Below, one piece after another: positions 32,952 through 41,842 of a stretch of 64,000 bases of DNA. The notes under the pieces are model-generated. The model was not told the DNA's origin, did no database searches, and saw only the letters and a list, made by a program, of their open reading frames with translations. Position numbers and translations under genes: made by a program. The first letter of the stretch is position 1. Every line of letters begins with the position of its first letter. The stretch covers positions 62,001 to 126,000 of the forward strand of contig NZ_JAPEHV010000005.1 in the NCBI RefSeq assembly GCF_028823665.1, given 5' to 3'. Origin of the DNA: Microbacterium sp. C7(2022) (GTDB lineage: Bacteria > Actinomycetota > Actinomycetes > Actinomycetales > Microbacteriaceae).

Positions 32952-34733
32952 ATGACCACGAAGGCAACCCGTAGTCCCCGTCGGCGCACCGTCGTCGCTC
33001 TCGCCGTGGTCCTGGCGATCCTGGTGGGATTCGTCATTCGACTCGTCGACATCCAGGTCGTGAATGCTGACGACCACGTGGCGGACTCGATGGATCGCGC
33101 GTTCGGCACCAGCCAGCCGCTCTACGGCACGCGCGGCACCATCATCGATTCCGAAGGTCAGACCCTCGCAGGCAGCATCTTCCTGTACGACTGCCAGCTC
33201 GATCCGCTGCTGATCACGCAGATCGACGCCGACATCGCTGCGGGAGAGTCCGAGCGACGGCCCTGGCAAGAGGTGTCCGTGGATGCCGCCGCCATCGTCG
33301 ACATGTCGGTGGACGATGTGCGCGCCATCGTCGGTGACGCGTTGGCCGAGAACCCGGAGACCCGCTTCGCGTACCTCAAGAGGAGCGTCTCGACCGAGGA
33401 ATACCGTGAGCTGGCGGACCTCGGCATGCCGTACATCGCGTGTTTCTCGCACCCCTCGCGCGCCTACCCTGACGGTGCTGTCGGCGGCAATCTCGTCGGT
33501 TTCATGGGAACTGAGGGAGCACTCGAAGGCTTGGAGCTCTCGCAGGACAGCTGCCTGGCGGCGACAGACGGCACCCGCACCTACCAAAAGGGCAAGGATG
33601 GCGTCGTCATCCCCGGCACCGAACGGCAAGTCCCCGCCACGAACGGCGGCACCCTGCAGTTGACGATCAATCGCGACCTGCAGTGGTACATGCAGCAGTT
33701 GATCGGTGAGCAAGTGCAGAACATGCGCGCGCAGAGTGGCGCGATCATGGTGGTCGAAGTCGAGACGGGAAAGATTCGCGCAGCGGCCGAGTACCCGACG
33801 GTCGACCCCAACGATCCCGCCGCCTCGGACACCGACGACCGCCGCAGCCGCATCTTCAACGACTGGTTCGAGCCGGGTTCCACGTTCAAGGCGCTCACTG
33901 CCGCAACGCTGATCGACGCGGGTGGACAGACACCGACGTCGACCGTCGTGGCATCCGGCCTGGAGACCTTCGACAACGGCGCGCGCGTGCGCGACGCGTT
34001 CGCTCATGAGGCGTACGAGTACACACTCGCGGGTGTTCTGATCGACTCGTCGAACGCCGGTATCTCGCGCTTCAGCGAGCGCGTGTCGCCCTCGGTGCGG
34101 TACGACTACCTGAAGAAGTTCGGCATCGGTGACGGCAGCGCCGTCGACTTCCCGGGTGAGCAGTCTGGACTCGTCTACCCGTCAGATCAATGGGACAACC
34201 AGACGATCTACAACACGTCATACGGTCAGGGTCTTACGACGACGATGCCCGAGCTGGCCGGGGCCTACGACGCGATCGCGAACGACGGTGTGCGTATGCC
34301 GCTCTCCCTCGTCGAATCGTGCACACTGGCCGATGGCACCGTGATCACCCCTGAATTGCCCGAGCCCACCCGCGTGATCAGCGAAGAAACCGCCGAACAG
34401 ACGCAACTCATGCTCGAGAACGTCTTCCTGCAGGCCTCCTACGCCGATCAGGTGAAGATTCCCGGCTACCGCGTGGCGGGGAAGACCGGAACGGGTGAGA
34501 AGTCCGACGAGAACGGGCGCTACAAGGTCGGCGCGTACTACACGACGATGATCGGCTTCGCCCCCGCAGACGACCCCGAGTACCTCGTCGTCGTCACCCT
34601 GGACGAGCCGCAAAAGGTAAAGTCTTCCTCGGCCAACGCGACCGCGTTCCAAGAGGCGATGACCCAGGTGCTCAAGACCTACCGCGTCATGCCCTCTACC
34701 GCGGAGCCGAAGGAACTGCCCAAATTCGGGTGA
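32952..34733 (+). CDS. ftsI: Septal peptidoglycan transpeptidase FtsI (PBP3-type)
   Basis: 593 aa from ATG 32952, 4 bp after ftsL; the frame extends upstream but only through ftsL in another reading. One N-terminal membrane helix (VVALAVVLAILVGFVIRLVDIQVV) is followed by the class B dimerisation domain (YGTRGTIIDSEGQTLA) and the penicillin-binding transpeptidase: active serine in EPGSTFKALT (SxxK), SSNAG (SxN) and AGKTGTGEK (KTG). It crosslinks septal peptidoglycan with FtsW. There is no C-terminal PASTA domain. In mycobacteria murE follows; here the next gene is murF. Confidence 0.96.
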   Translation: MTTKATRSPRRRTVVALAVVLAILVGFVIRLVDIQVVNADDHVADSMDRAFGTSQPLYGTRGTIIDSEGQTLAGSIFLYDCQLDPLLITQIDADIAAGESERRPWQEVSVDAAAIVDMSVDDVRAIVGDALAENPETRFAYLKRSVSTEEYRELADLGMPYIACFSHPSRAYPDGAVGGNLVGFMGTEGALEGLELSQDSCLAATDGTRTYQKGKDGVVIPGTERQVPATNGGTLQLTINRDLQWYMQQLIGEQVQNMRAQSGAIMVVEVETGKIRAAAEYPTVDPNDPAASDTDDRRSRIFNDWFEPGSTFKALTAATLIDAGGQTPTSTVVASGLETFDNGARVRDAFAHEAYEYTLAGVLIDSSNAGISRFSERVSPSVRYDYLKKFGIGDGSAVDFPGEQSGLVYPSDQWDNQTIYNTSYGQGLTTTMPELAGAYDAIANDGVRMPLSLVESCTLADGTVITPELPEPTRVISEETAEQTQLMLENVFLQASYADQVKIPGYRVAGKTGTGEKSDENGRYKVGAYYTTMIGFAPADDPEYLVVVTLDEPQKVKSSSANATAFQEAMTQVLKTYRVMPSTAEPKELPKFG

Positions 34734-34757
34734 CCTGGCAACTCGGCCGGAGAACAC

Positions 34758-36170
34758 ATGATCACACTTTCCCTCGCTCACCTCGCCCACGCCGTCGGCG
34801 GCGATCTTCGACTCGCCGGCGCACAGACACCCGACACCGAAGTGTCGGGACTCGTCGATACCGATTCGCGAGAGATCTCCGCGGGCGGCATCTTCGTCGC
34901 GAAGCCGGGCGAGGTGACCGACGGGCACGAGTTCGTCGGCGCGGCAGTTGCCGCGGGAGCGGCGGTGGCCATCGTCGAACGCGAGGTCGAAGCATCCATC
35001 TCACAAATCGTCGTCGCGGACGCGGTGACGGCGCTCGCGGATCTCGCACGCGTTGTCGTCGCGCAGGTGCGCGCACGGGGTGACCTGCGGATCGCCGGGA
35101 TCACGGGTTCGAACGGCAAAACGACGACGAAGAATCTGCTTGCCCGCATTCTCGAGCCCGAGGGTGAGACGGTCGCGCCGCGCGCGTCGTTCAACAACGA
35201 GGTCGGTGCGCCCCTCACGATGTTGCGCGTGAGCGATGACACCCGGTTCCTCGTGAGCGAGTTCGGTGCGAGCGCGCCTGGCGAAATCGCCCGACTCGCG
35301 GGACTCGTGGAACCGGACCTCGGCATCGTGCTGATGGTCGGGATGGCGCACGCCGGAGGATTCGGTGGCATCGAGGCGACGTTCCATGCGAAGTCCGAAC
35401 TGGTGCGCGCGTTGCGACCCGGCGGGCTCGCCGTGCTCAACGCCGACGACCCGCGGGTCGCGGCCATGGCGCCGATCGCCGCCGAACGTGGCGTGAACGT
35501 CCGCTGGTTCGGCCGCAACTCGACCGCTGATGTGCGGGCCGATGATGTTGTGGTGACCGCCGACGGTACGCAGTGCACGGTCGTCATCGGTGAGGAGTCC
35601 CGCGCGATGCACCTGCGAGTGCTCGGCGAACACCACGTCATGAACGCGCTCGCGGCCATCGCAGCGGCTACGGCGTGGGGTGTTCCGCTGGACGCGTGCG
35701 TCGAGCGACTCGAATCGGTCGACATCGCCGAGCGTTGGCGGATGCAGCCGCTCGGATCGGATCGCGTGCGCATCATCAACGACGCCTACAACGCCAGCCC
35801 CGACTCGATGGCGGCGGCTTTGCGCACGCTTGCCCAGATCACCGGGCCGAACGAACGCACGGTGGCCGTGCTCGGCGCCATGAGCGAATTGGGCGAGTAC
35901 GCCGAGGAAGAGCATGACCGTGTCGGGCTGCTCGCCGTGCGTCTGGGTATCAAGCGCATCGTCGTTGTCGGCGCGCCCGCACGACGCATGTACCTCGAAG
36001 CCATCGCGCAGGGGTCGTGGGACGCCGAAGCGGTGTTCTTCGAAACCGCGGATGAAGCATACGACTACCTTCTCGGCGAGCTCCGCGACGGCGATCGCGT
36101 GTTGGTGAAGTCGTCGAATTCGGCTGGCCTGCGGTTCTTGGGCGATCGTCTGGGAGAATCCTTCTCGTGA
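34758..36170 (+). CDS. murF: UDP-MurNAc-tripeptide:D-Ala-D-Ala ligase
   Basis: 470 aa, ATG 34758. It adds the D-Ala-D-Ala dipeptide to the nucleotide-linked tripeptide. ATP loop GITGSNGKTTTKNLLARIL, the metal/His region SFNNEVGAPLTML, the HVMNALAAIAAATAWGV block and the MurF-specific INDAYNASPDSMAAALRTL place it as MurF, not MurE. The N-terminal domain holds VSGLVDTDSREISAGGIFVA. Overlap with mraY is 4 bp (GTGA). MurE, which should make its substrate, is not in this window. Confidence 0.95.
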   Translation: MITLSLAHLAHAVGGDLRLAGAQTPDTEVSGLVDTDSREISAGGIFVAKPGEVTDGHEFVGAAVAAGAAVAIVEREVEASISQIVVADAVTALADLARVVVAQVRARGDLRIAGITGSNGKTTTKNLLARILEPEGETVAPRASFNNEVGAPLTMLRVSDDTRFLVSEFGASAPGEIARLAGLVEPDLGIVLMVGMAHAGGFGGIEATFHAKSELVRALRPGGLAVLNADDPRVAAMAPIAAERGVNVRWFGRNSTADVRADDVVVTADGTQCTVVIGEESRAMHLRVLGEHHVMNALAAIAAATAWGVPLDACVERLESVDIAERWRMQPLGSDRVRIINDAYNASPDSMAAALRTLAQITGPNERTVAVLGAMSELGEYAEEEHDRVGLLAVRLGIKRIVVVGAPARRMYLEAIAQGSWDAEAVFFETADEAYDYLLGELRDGDRVLVKSSNSAGLRFLGDRLGESFS

Positions 36171-37279
36171 GATCACTTCTAACGGCAGCGGCGATCTCGC
36201 TCGCGTTCACCCTGTTCCTCACCCCGGTCTTTCTGCGCTTGTTCCGCAAGTGGGGCTGGGGGCAGGTCATCCGCACTCCCGAGAACATCCACAATCCCAG
36301 CCACTCGACCAAGCGCGGCACGCCCACGATGGGTGGCACGATCTTCATCGCCGGCACCATCGTCGGCTACGTCATCGGCGCGTACACCGGCAACAACCCA
36401 CCGACACTGTCGGGCTGGCTGGTCGTCTGGATGATGGTCGGCTTCGGAGTCGTCGGGTTCATCGATGACTACATGAAGGTGCGTCTGCAGAACAGCCTGG
36501 GCCTGTCGGGGTGGCGCAAGATCCTCGGTCAAGTCATCGTCGTGATCCCGTTCGCGGTGGTTGCGCTGAACTACCCGAACGCCTACGGAGCCACAGCCGC
36601 GTCGCCATATGTGTCGTTCTTCCGAGATATTCCGGTGCTGTCATTCATGGCGCTGGGGCCCATCATCGGTTGGATCCTCTACCTGGGCTGGATTTCCTTC
36701 ATCGGCACGGCGTCCTCGAACTCGGTGAACGTCGCCGATGGGCTCGACGGGTTGGCTGCCGGTGCGGGAATCTTCGTGATCGGCGCGTACAGCCTCATCG
36801 CGTTCTGGCAGTTCAACCAGGCGTGCTACGGCGGGCGGGTGATCGCCGACGGGGCCGAATCCGCGTGCTACGTCGTGCGTGATCCGTTCGATCTCGCGAT
36901 CGTTTCTGCGGCGTTCGTCGGGGCGCTCGTCGGGTTCCTGTGGTGGAACGCGCCCAAAGCGCAGGTGTTCATGGGAGACGTGGGCTCGATGGCGATCGGT
37001 GGCGTTCTCGCCGCGATGGCGATCCTCACGCGCACTGAACTTCTGATGGTGCTCGTCGCTGGCGTGTTCGTCGTGGCATCCGGTTCGGTGATTCTGCAAC
37101 GGCTGTACTTCAAAGTCACCGGCGGCAAGCGCCTCTTCCTCATGAGTCCTTTGCATCACCATCTCGAGATGCGCGGGTGGTCCGAAGTCTCGATCGTCGT
37201 GCGGATGTGGATTATCGCCGGCATGCTCGCCGTGTCGGGCGTGGGCATCTTCTACGTCGAGTGGCTCTCGCGCGTATGA
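36167..37279 (+). CDS. mraY: Phospho-MurNAc-pentapeptide transferase (lipid I synthase)
   Basis: 370 aa, GTG 36167 overlapping the murF stop. It is a polytopic enzyme transferring phospho-MurNAc-pentapeptide to undecaprenyl phosphate. Conserved blocks: HSTKRGTPTMGGTIFI-type SHSTKRGTPTMGGTIF, FGVVGFIDDYMKV (Asp pair), NSVNVADGLDGLAAG (NxxNxxDG), FMGDVGSMAIGG and the histidine cluster SPLHHHLEMRGWSE. About ten membrane helices are apparent. All catalytic Asp and His residues are present. ATGA overlap with murD. A standard essential gene with nothing unusual seen. Confidence 0.97.
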   Translation: MRSLLTAAAISLAFTLFLTPVFLRLFRKWGWGQVIRTPENIHNPSHSTKRGTPTMGGTIFIAGTIVGYVIGAYTGNNPPTLSGWLVVWMMVGFGVVGFIDDYMKVRLQNSLGLSGWRKILGQVIVVIPFAVVALNYPNAYGATAASPYVSFFRDIPVLSFMALGPIIGWILYLGWISFIGTASSNSVNVADGLDGLAAGAGIFVIGAYSLIAFWQFNQACYGGRVIADGAESACYVVRDPFDLAIVSAAFVGALVGFLWWNAPKAQVFMGDVGSMAIGGVLAAMAILTRTELLMVLVAGVFVVASGSVILQRLYFKVTGGKRLFLMSPLHHHLEMRGWSEVSIVVRMWIIAGMLAVSGVGIFYVEWLSRV

Positions 37280-38823
37280 GCGCCGAACGCCTGGATACGC
37301 TCACGAGCTGGCACGCGGACTGGAAGGGTCTCCGTGTGGCGGTGCTCGGACTGTCGGTCACCGGTTTCTCCGTCGCCGACACGCTGACCGAACTCGGCGC
37401 GGACGTCCTCGTCGTCACCGAACGCGCCGACGAAGAATACGCGCGGCTGCTGCCCGTGATCGGTGCGCGATTGCACGTGGGGTCGCTCGCGAGTGTGCCC
37501 GGCGAGCTGGCCGACTTCGAGGCCGACGTGATCGTCGCATCGCCGGGCTTTTCGCCCGGGCATCCGATCATCGAATGGGCGCGGCAGCGCGGGATCGCTC
37601 TCTGGGGCGACATCGAGCTCGCGTGGCGCGTCCGCGACAAGGTCACCCGTGCGGATGGCTCGCCGGCTGATTGGGTGCTGATCACCGGGACGAACGGCAA
37701 GACCACCACGACGCGGTTGACAGCGACGATGCTGGTCGCCGGCGGCCTGCGCGCCGCGCCCGTCGGCAACATCGGCACGCCGGTGCTCGACGCCGTACGC
37801 GACCCGGGCGGGTTCGACGTGCTCGTCGTCGAGTTGTCGAGCCATCAGCTCTGGTACCTCGGCTTGCAAACGAGCGCCGCGCCGGTCTCGCCGCACGCGG
37901 CCGTCTGTCTCAACCTCGCCGACGATCACCTCGAGTGGCACGGAACCTTCGACGCGTACCGCGACGCGAAAGCGCACGTGTACGACAACACGCGAGTGGC
38001 ATGTGTGTACAACAAGGCGGATGCCGCTACCCGCCGCATGGTCGAAGAGGCCGACGTCGTCGAAGGCGCGCGAGCGATCGGCTTCGATCTCGGCGTTCCC
38101 GGGCCGAGCGACGTGGGTATCGTCGACGGGATTCTGGTCGATCGCGCCTTTCTCGAAGATCGCGCCACCAGCGCGCTCGAGCTGACCACGCTCGCCGAAC
38201 TCGATGCGCAGGGGCTCGCGGCCCCCCACATGGCCGCGAACATTCTGGCCGCCGCGGCGCTCGCGCGCTCGCTGGACGTGGCGCCGGAGCAGATTCGTTC
38301 GGCCATCCGCGAGTTTCGCCTCGACCCGCACCGTATCGAAATCGTCGCGCGCGCGGCCGGGGTGACGTGGGTCGACGACTCCAAAGCGACGAACCCTCAC
38401 GCGGCGGCATCATCGCTGGCCGCGTACCCCGGCGCGGTGTGGATCGTCGGCGGTCTGCTGAAGGGGGTCGACATCTCGGCGCTCGTCGCAGGCTCGGGCG
38501 TGCGCGCGAAGGCGGCCATCGTGATCGGCGCTGAACGCGGCGAGGTCGTGGCGGCGTTCGCGCGACACGCGCCGGCGGTGCCGGTGTTCGAGGCCGACAC
38601 AGCAGAGACTGAACACGTCATGACGCAGGTGGTCGAACTGGCCGCCGGGATTGCACGTGATGGGGACGTCGTGTTGCTCGCCCCCGCCGCGGCATCCTTC
38701 GATCAGTTCACCTCGTACGCAGACCGCGGCCGCCGATTCCAAGCAGCCGTCAGAGACAGAGTCGGAACGGGGGCCGGGAATGACGACGACACCTCCGCGC
38801 CCACGAACGATCCGACCCGCTGA
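37276..38823 (+). CDS. murD: UDP-MurNAc-L-Ala:D-Glu ligase
   Basis: 515 aa from ATG 37276 (ATGA overlap with mraY); the open frame further upstream is antisense-like and not used. It adds D-glutamate to UDP-MurNAc-L-alanine. The N-terminal Rossmann domain has VAVLGLSVTGFSVADTL. The ATP loop is LITGTNGKTTTTRLTATML. ELSSHQLWYLG and NLADDHLEWHG carry substrate and metal residues, and the C-terminal domain has WVDDSKATNPHAAASSL. It is slightly longer than E. coli MurD (438 aa), because of insertions and a polar C-terminal tail. The last 44 bp overlap the ftsW start. Confidence 0.95.
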   Translation: MSAERLDTLTSWHADWKGLRVAVLGLSVTGFSVADTLTELGADVLVVTERADEEYARLLPVIGARLHVGSLASVPGELADFEADVIVASPGFSPGHPIIEWARQRGIALWGDIELAWRVRDKVTRADGSPADWVLITGTNGKTTTTRLTATMLVAGGLRAAPVGNIGTPVLDAVRDPGGFDVLVVELSSHQLWYLGLQTSAAPVSPHAAVCLNLADDHLEWHGTFDAYRDAKAHVYDNTRVACVYNKADAATRRMVEEADVVEGARAIGFDLGVPGPSDVGIVDGILVDRAFLEDRATSALELTTLAELDAQGLAAPHMAANILAAAALARSLDVAPEQIRSAIREFRLDPHRIEIVARAAGVTWVDDSKATNPHAAASSLAAYPGAVWIVGGLLKGVDISALVAGSGVRAKAAIVIGAERGEVVAAFARHAPAVPVFEADTAETEHVMTQVVELAAGIARDGDVVLLAPAAASFDQFTSYADRGRRFQAAVRDRVGTGAGNDDDTSAPTNDPTR

Positions 38824-40036
38824 ATCCGTCGCGCCCACTACGGACACACGAGGCCTTGCGGCGCGGGTCTCGCTGGGACGAATCTTTGCGCCGGTGCCGA
38901 GCGAGTTCTTCCTGATCGCGTCGACGGCACTCATGCTGACCGTGTTTGGGCTCGTGATGGTGCTGTCGGCGACCTCGGCCATCGCCACGGCCGCGGGCGA
39001 GCCACCCTATGAGCAGGTGTGGCGCCAGTTCGTGTTCGCGATGATCGGTGTGCCGCTGATGTTCATCGCCAGCCGCCTGCCGGTGCTGTTCTACAAGCGC
39101 ATCGCCTGGATCGCGCTGATTCTCGCGACCGTATTGCAGCTTCTCGTCTTCACGCCGCTGGGCGTCTCGAACGACGGAAACCGCAACTGGATCGAGATCG
39201 CGGGCTTCCAGGCGCAGCCATCCGAGTTCCTCAAGCTCGCTCTGGCTCTCTGGATCGGGTACGTGCTCTTCCGCAAACGCACGTTGCTGGGGTCCTGGAA
39301 GCACGTGTACATCCCGCTCGTGCCGGTGGCGGCCCTCGTGATCGGGACCGTCCTGGCGGGGCACGACCTCGGCACCGCGATGATCCTCGTGCTCGTCGCG
39401 CTGGGCGCGCTGTTCTTCTCGGGCGTGCGTCTGCGGGTGTTCATCCTCCCCGCGATCGGGGCCGCGCTGGCCGTTGCTGTGCTGGCCGTGACCAGCCCTG
39501 ACCGCATGCGTCGCTTCATGAGCTTTCTCAACCCGAACTGTCTCGACGACTACTTCAATGACTGCTACCAGCCGCTGCACGGCGTGTGGGGGCTCGCCAG
39601 CGGGGGAGTGTTCGGTGTGGGCCTCGGCAACTCGCGGGAGAAGTACGACTGGCTGCCCGCGGCGGCCAACGACTACATTTTTGCGATCGTCGGTGAAGAG
39701 CTCGGGTTGATCGGCTGCGCGGTGGTGCTGGGGCTGTTCGCTCTGTTCGCCGTGGGTGCGTTCCACATCATTCGCAAGACCGATGACCCGTTCGTGCGCA
39801 TCGTCGCGGGTGGCATCACGGTGTGGATCGTCGGTCAGGCGCTCATCAACATCGGCGTCGTGCTGCGGGTCTTCCCCGTGCTGGGTGTTCCCCTGCCCTT
39901 CATGTCGCAGGGCGGCACATCGCTCGTGTCGGTGTTGATCGCCAGTGGCGTGCTCTTGGCATTCGCACGTTCACTCCCGGTGAAGCAGACCGCGCCGGTT
40001 CCTGCACCCGCGGGTCGCGCGAAGCCTCGCCGGTAG
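38780..40036 (+). CDS. ftsW: Septal peptidoglycan glycosyltransferase FtsW (SEDS)
   Basis: 418 aa from ATG 38780, overlapping murD by 44 bp; a longer frame exists upstream but lies inside murD. It is the SEDS-family polymerase that works with FtsI. After a polar N-terminus, ten helices follow with family motifs: FGLVMVLSATSAIA, NDGNRNWIEIAGFQAQPSEFLKLALALWIGY, GHDLGTAMILVLVALGALFFSG (with the catalytic Asp), GLGNSREKYDWLPAAANDYIFAIVGEELGLIG and PLPFMSQGGTSLVSVLIASGVLLA. All hallmark residues are present. The stop TAG overlaps the -10 box of murG. Confidence 0.96.
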   Translation: MTTTPPRPRTIRPAESVAPTTDTRGLAARVSLGRIFAPVPSEFFLIASTALMLTVFGLVMVLSATSAIATAAGEPPYEQVWRQFVFAMIGVPLMFIASRLPVLFYKRIAWIALILATVLQLLVFTPLGVSNDGNRNWIEIAGFQAQPSEFLKLALALWIGYVLFRKRTLLGSWKHVYIPLVPVAALVIGTVLAGHDLGTAMILVLVALGALFFSGVRLRVFILPAIGAALAVAVLAVTSPDRMRRFMSFLNPNCLDDYFNDCYQPLHGVWGLASGGVFGVGLGNSREKYDWLPAAANDYIFAIVGEELGLIGCAVVLGLFALFAVGAFHIIRKTDDPFVRIVAGGITVWIVGQALINIGVVLRVFPVLGVPLPFMSQGGTSLVSVLIASGVLLAFARSLPVKQTAPVPAPAGRAKPRR

Positions 40037-40039
40037 ACT
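40034..40039 (+). promoter_or_regulatory. -10 box TAGACT, internal promoter for murG
   Basis: TAGACT, 6-nt spacer (cgccgg), then GTG 40046. It overlaps the ftsW stop codon, so murG may have its own leaderless transcript inside the operon. Confidence 0.5.
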
Positions 40040-40045
40040 CGCCGG

Positions 40046-41131
40046 GTGACGACCTACCTCCTCGCCGGCGGCGGTACTGCGGGGCATGTGAACCCGTTGC
40101 TCGCCGTGGCTGATGTTCTGCGCGATCGCGAGCCCGACGCCACGATCCTCGTCTTGGGTACCCGCGAGGGTCTCGAGGCCCGTCTCGTGCCCGAGCGCGG
40201 GTACGAGCTGCTGTTCATCGACAAGCTGCCGTTTCCTCGGCGGCCAGACAAGGCGGCGATCGCCTTCCCGGGCAAGTTCCGGCGGGCTGTCGCGCAGGTG
40301 CGGGAGTACGTCGCAGAGCGCGGCGTCGACGTGATCGTCGGCTTCGGTGGCTATGCCTCGGCGCCAGCGTACGTCGCCGCCCGGAAGACCAAGACCCCGG
40401 TGATCATCCACGAAGCGAACGCCAAGCCGGGCCTTGCCAACGTTCTCGGTGCCCGGTGGGCGGCCGGGGTGGGTGTCGCGTTCGAGGGCACGCCCATCAC
40501 AGGCGGACGATTCGTCGGCATGCCGCTGCGGCGCGAGGTTGTCGACCTCGATCGCGCTGCGGCACGCGCCGAGGCCGCGGAGTATTTCGGGTTGGATGCC
40601 GCCCTCCCGACCCTCCTTGTCTTCGGCGGCTCGCTGGGGGCGCTGCGCCTGAACACCGCGTTCGGCGAAGGGCAGGACGGCGCGTGGCGTGACGTCATCG
40701 CCGCGGGTTGGCAGCTGCTCCACGTGACCGGTGAGCGTTCCGAGCTGCCCGATCCTGGCGCGCCGGGCTACGTCGTGAGGCGCTACGTCGATCGCATGGA
40801 TCTGGCGTTCGCGATCGCCGACGTCATCGTTTCGCGCGCCGGCGCCGCCACCGTGAGCGAGATCTCTGCACTCGAGATCCCGACGGTGTACGTGCCGTAC
40901 GCGGTCGGTAACGGCGAACAGGCGCTCAATGCGGCATCGGCAGTCCAGGCGGGTGCGGCGGTGCTCATCGCCGATGCGGACTTCACGGGCGACCGAGTGC
41001 GCTCGGAAGTACTCCCGTTGCTGGCAGACCGCGAGCGGCAGCACCGCATGGCGGTCGCGGCATCCGCCGTCGGCACCCGCACCGGTGCCGAGAACGTCGT
41101 CGCCATGATCGACGAGGCGCTGTCGGCCTGA
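40046..41131 (+). CDS. murG: UDP-GlcNAc:lipid I N-acetylglucosaminyltransferase
   Basis: 361 aa, GTG 40046. It adds GlcNAc to lipid I to form lipid II at the inner face of the membrane. The first G-loop is LLAGGGTAGHVNPLLAVADVL and the second LVFGGSLGALRLN. Donor-binding residues lie in SRAGAATVSEISALEIPTVYVPYAVGNGEQALNA. Actinobacterial MurG extras such as RPDKAAIAFP are seen. The length is typical. A GC hairpin follows the stop and the operon is then interrupted by the gntR region. Likely read both from the operon and from a local leaderless promoter. Confidence 0.97.
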   Translation: MTTYLLAGGGTAGHVNPLLAVADVLRDREPDATILVLGTREGLEARLVPERGYELLFIDKLPFPRRPDKAAIAFPGKFRRAVAQVREYVAERGVDVIVGFGGYASAPAYVAARKTKTPVIIHEANAKPGLANVLGARWAAGVGVAFEGTPITGGRFVGMPLRREVVDLDRAAARAEAAEYFGLDAALPTLLVFGGSLGALRLNTAFGEGQDGAWRDVIAAGWQLLHVTGERSELPDPGAPGYVVRRYVDRMDLAFAIADVIVSRAGAATVSEISALEIPTVYVPYAVGNGEQALNAASAVQAGAAVLIADADFTGDRVRSEVLPLLADRERQHRMAVAASAVGTRTGAENVVAMIDEALSA

Positions 41132-41150
41132 CGCGCCGCCCCGCGGCGCG
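41132..41150 (+). terminator. GC-rich hairpin after murG
   Basis: cgcgccgc / gcggcgcg with a ccc loop, directly after the murG stop. There is no T-run, so termination may be partial. Confidence 0.4.
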
Positions 41151-41162
41151 CTCCCGCGACGC

Positions 41163-41271
41163 GCGCGATGGTGAGACACAGTCCGTGCGCCGTGCGCGAT
41201 GGTGAGACACAGTCCGTGCGCCGAGTCGGTGCGGCTGCCGCCGTGTTTCGGCGCACCGAGCGTGTTTCACG
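41163..41271. repeat. 31-bp tandem repeat plus inverted related copy
   Basis: gcgcgatggtgagacacag... occurs at 41163 and again at 41194, a period of 31 bp. Downstream, at about 41240-41271, the reverse complement of a diverged version appears (gtgaaacacgctcggtgcgccg against gtgagacacagtccgtgcgccg). The set could form a large hairpin. Confidence 0.7.
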
Positions 41272-41363
41272 TCATGCTGGTTGCGGCGGGTTCCGGGCAG
41301 GGCGGGTGGGGCACGCACCACGGTCCGCCTCACCACGGGTGCGTGCGGGTTGGGTGGCGTGAC

Positions 41364-41732
41364 TCAGGTGCGGGGCGCGGGGTCGCCCAGCGCGACGGCG
41401 ACGAGCGCGAGCGCGTCCTCGGGCGACACGCGCAGCGTTTTCACGCGCTCCGCGTACTCCGCGGCGGCCCGCTCGGCCTCGCGCCGGGCAGGGTCGGCGG
41501 CGAAGGCCACGAAGGTTCCGCTGCGGCCTCGGGTCTCGATGATTCCGGATGCTTCGAGCTCGCGATACGTTCGCGCCACCGTCCCGGCGGCCACCCCGAG
41601 CTCCTCGGCGAGTCCCCGCACCGTCGGCAATCGCGCCCCCGGGGCGAGGGCCCCGGTAGCGATCGCGTCGACGATGCCCGACCGGAGTTGTTCGAACGGC
41701 GGCTCGGGTGCCTCGGGGTCGATTGTGTACAT
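41364..41732 (-). CDS. GntR-family (YtrA-type) regulator
   Basis: 122 aa from ATG 41732, placed after an aaggacatcacc ribosome site; the frame extends to 41822 without family sequence. An N-terminal winged helix of the GntR/YtrA kind is clear: PPFEQLRSGIVDAIATGALAPGARLPTVRGLAEELGVAAGTVARTYRELEASGIIETRGRSGTFV. A short C-terminal helical segment (about 45 residues) ends the protein, with no large effector domain, which defines the YtrA subfamily. Such regulators usually head an ABC-transporter operon, but here the gene is alone, antisense within the dcw cluster between murG and murC. It is probably inserted or relocated. Its targets are unknown. Confidence 0.86.
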   Translation of the reverse strand: MYTIDPEAPEPPFEQLRSGIVDAIATGALAPGARLPTVRGLAEELGVAAGTVARTYRELEASGIIETRGRSGTFVAFAADPARREAERAAAEYAERVKTLRVSPEDALALVAVALGDPAPRT

Positions 41733-41827
41733 GGTGATGTCCTTCCCGCGCCGGTCGCTCCAGCCTCTCGCACCCGCCGTGCCTGCACCACACAGCGCGC
41801 CGACAGGATGGCATCCGATCATCGACC

Positions 41828-41833
41828 TAGGAT
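41828..41833 (+). promoter_or_regulatory. -10 box TAGGAT of murC
   Basis: TAGGAT, 9-nt spacer, then ATG 41843. It gives murC-ftsQ its own promoter after the gntR interruption. Confidence 0.4.
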
Positions 41834-41842
41834 TGACGGGTC

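Noticed and set aside
41163..41271. Short CRISPR or attachment site
   Set aside because: Only two direct units plus one inverted copy; no integrase, tRNA or cas gene.
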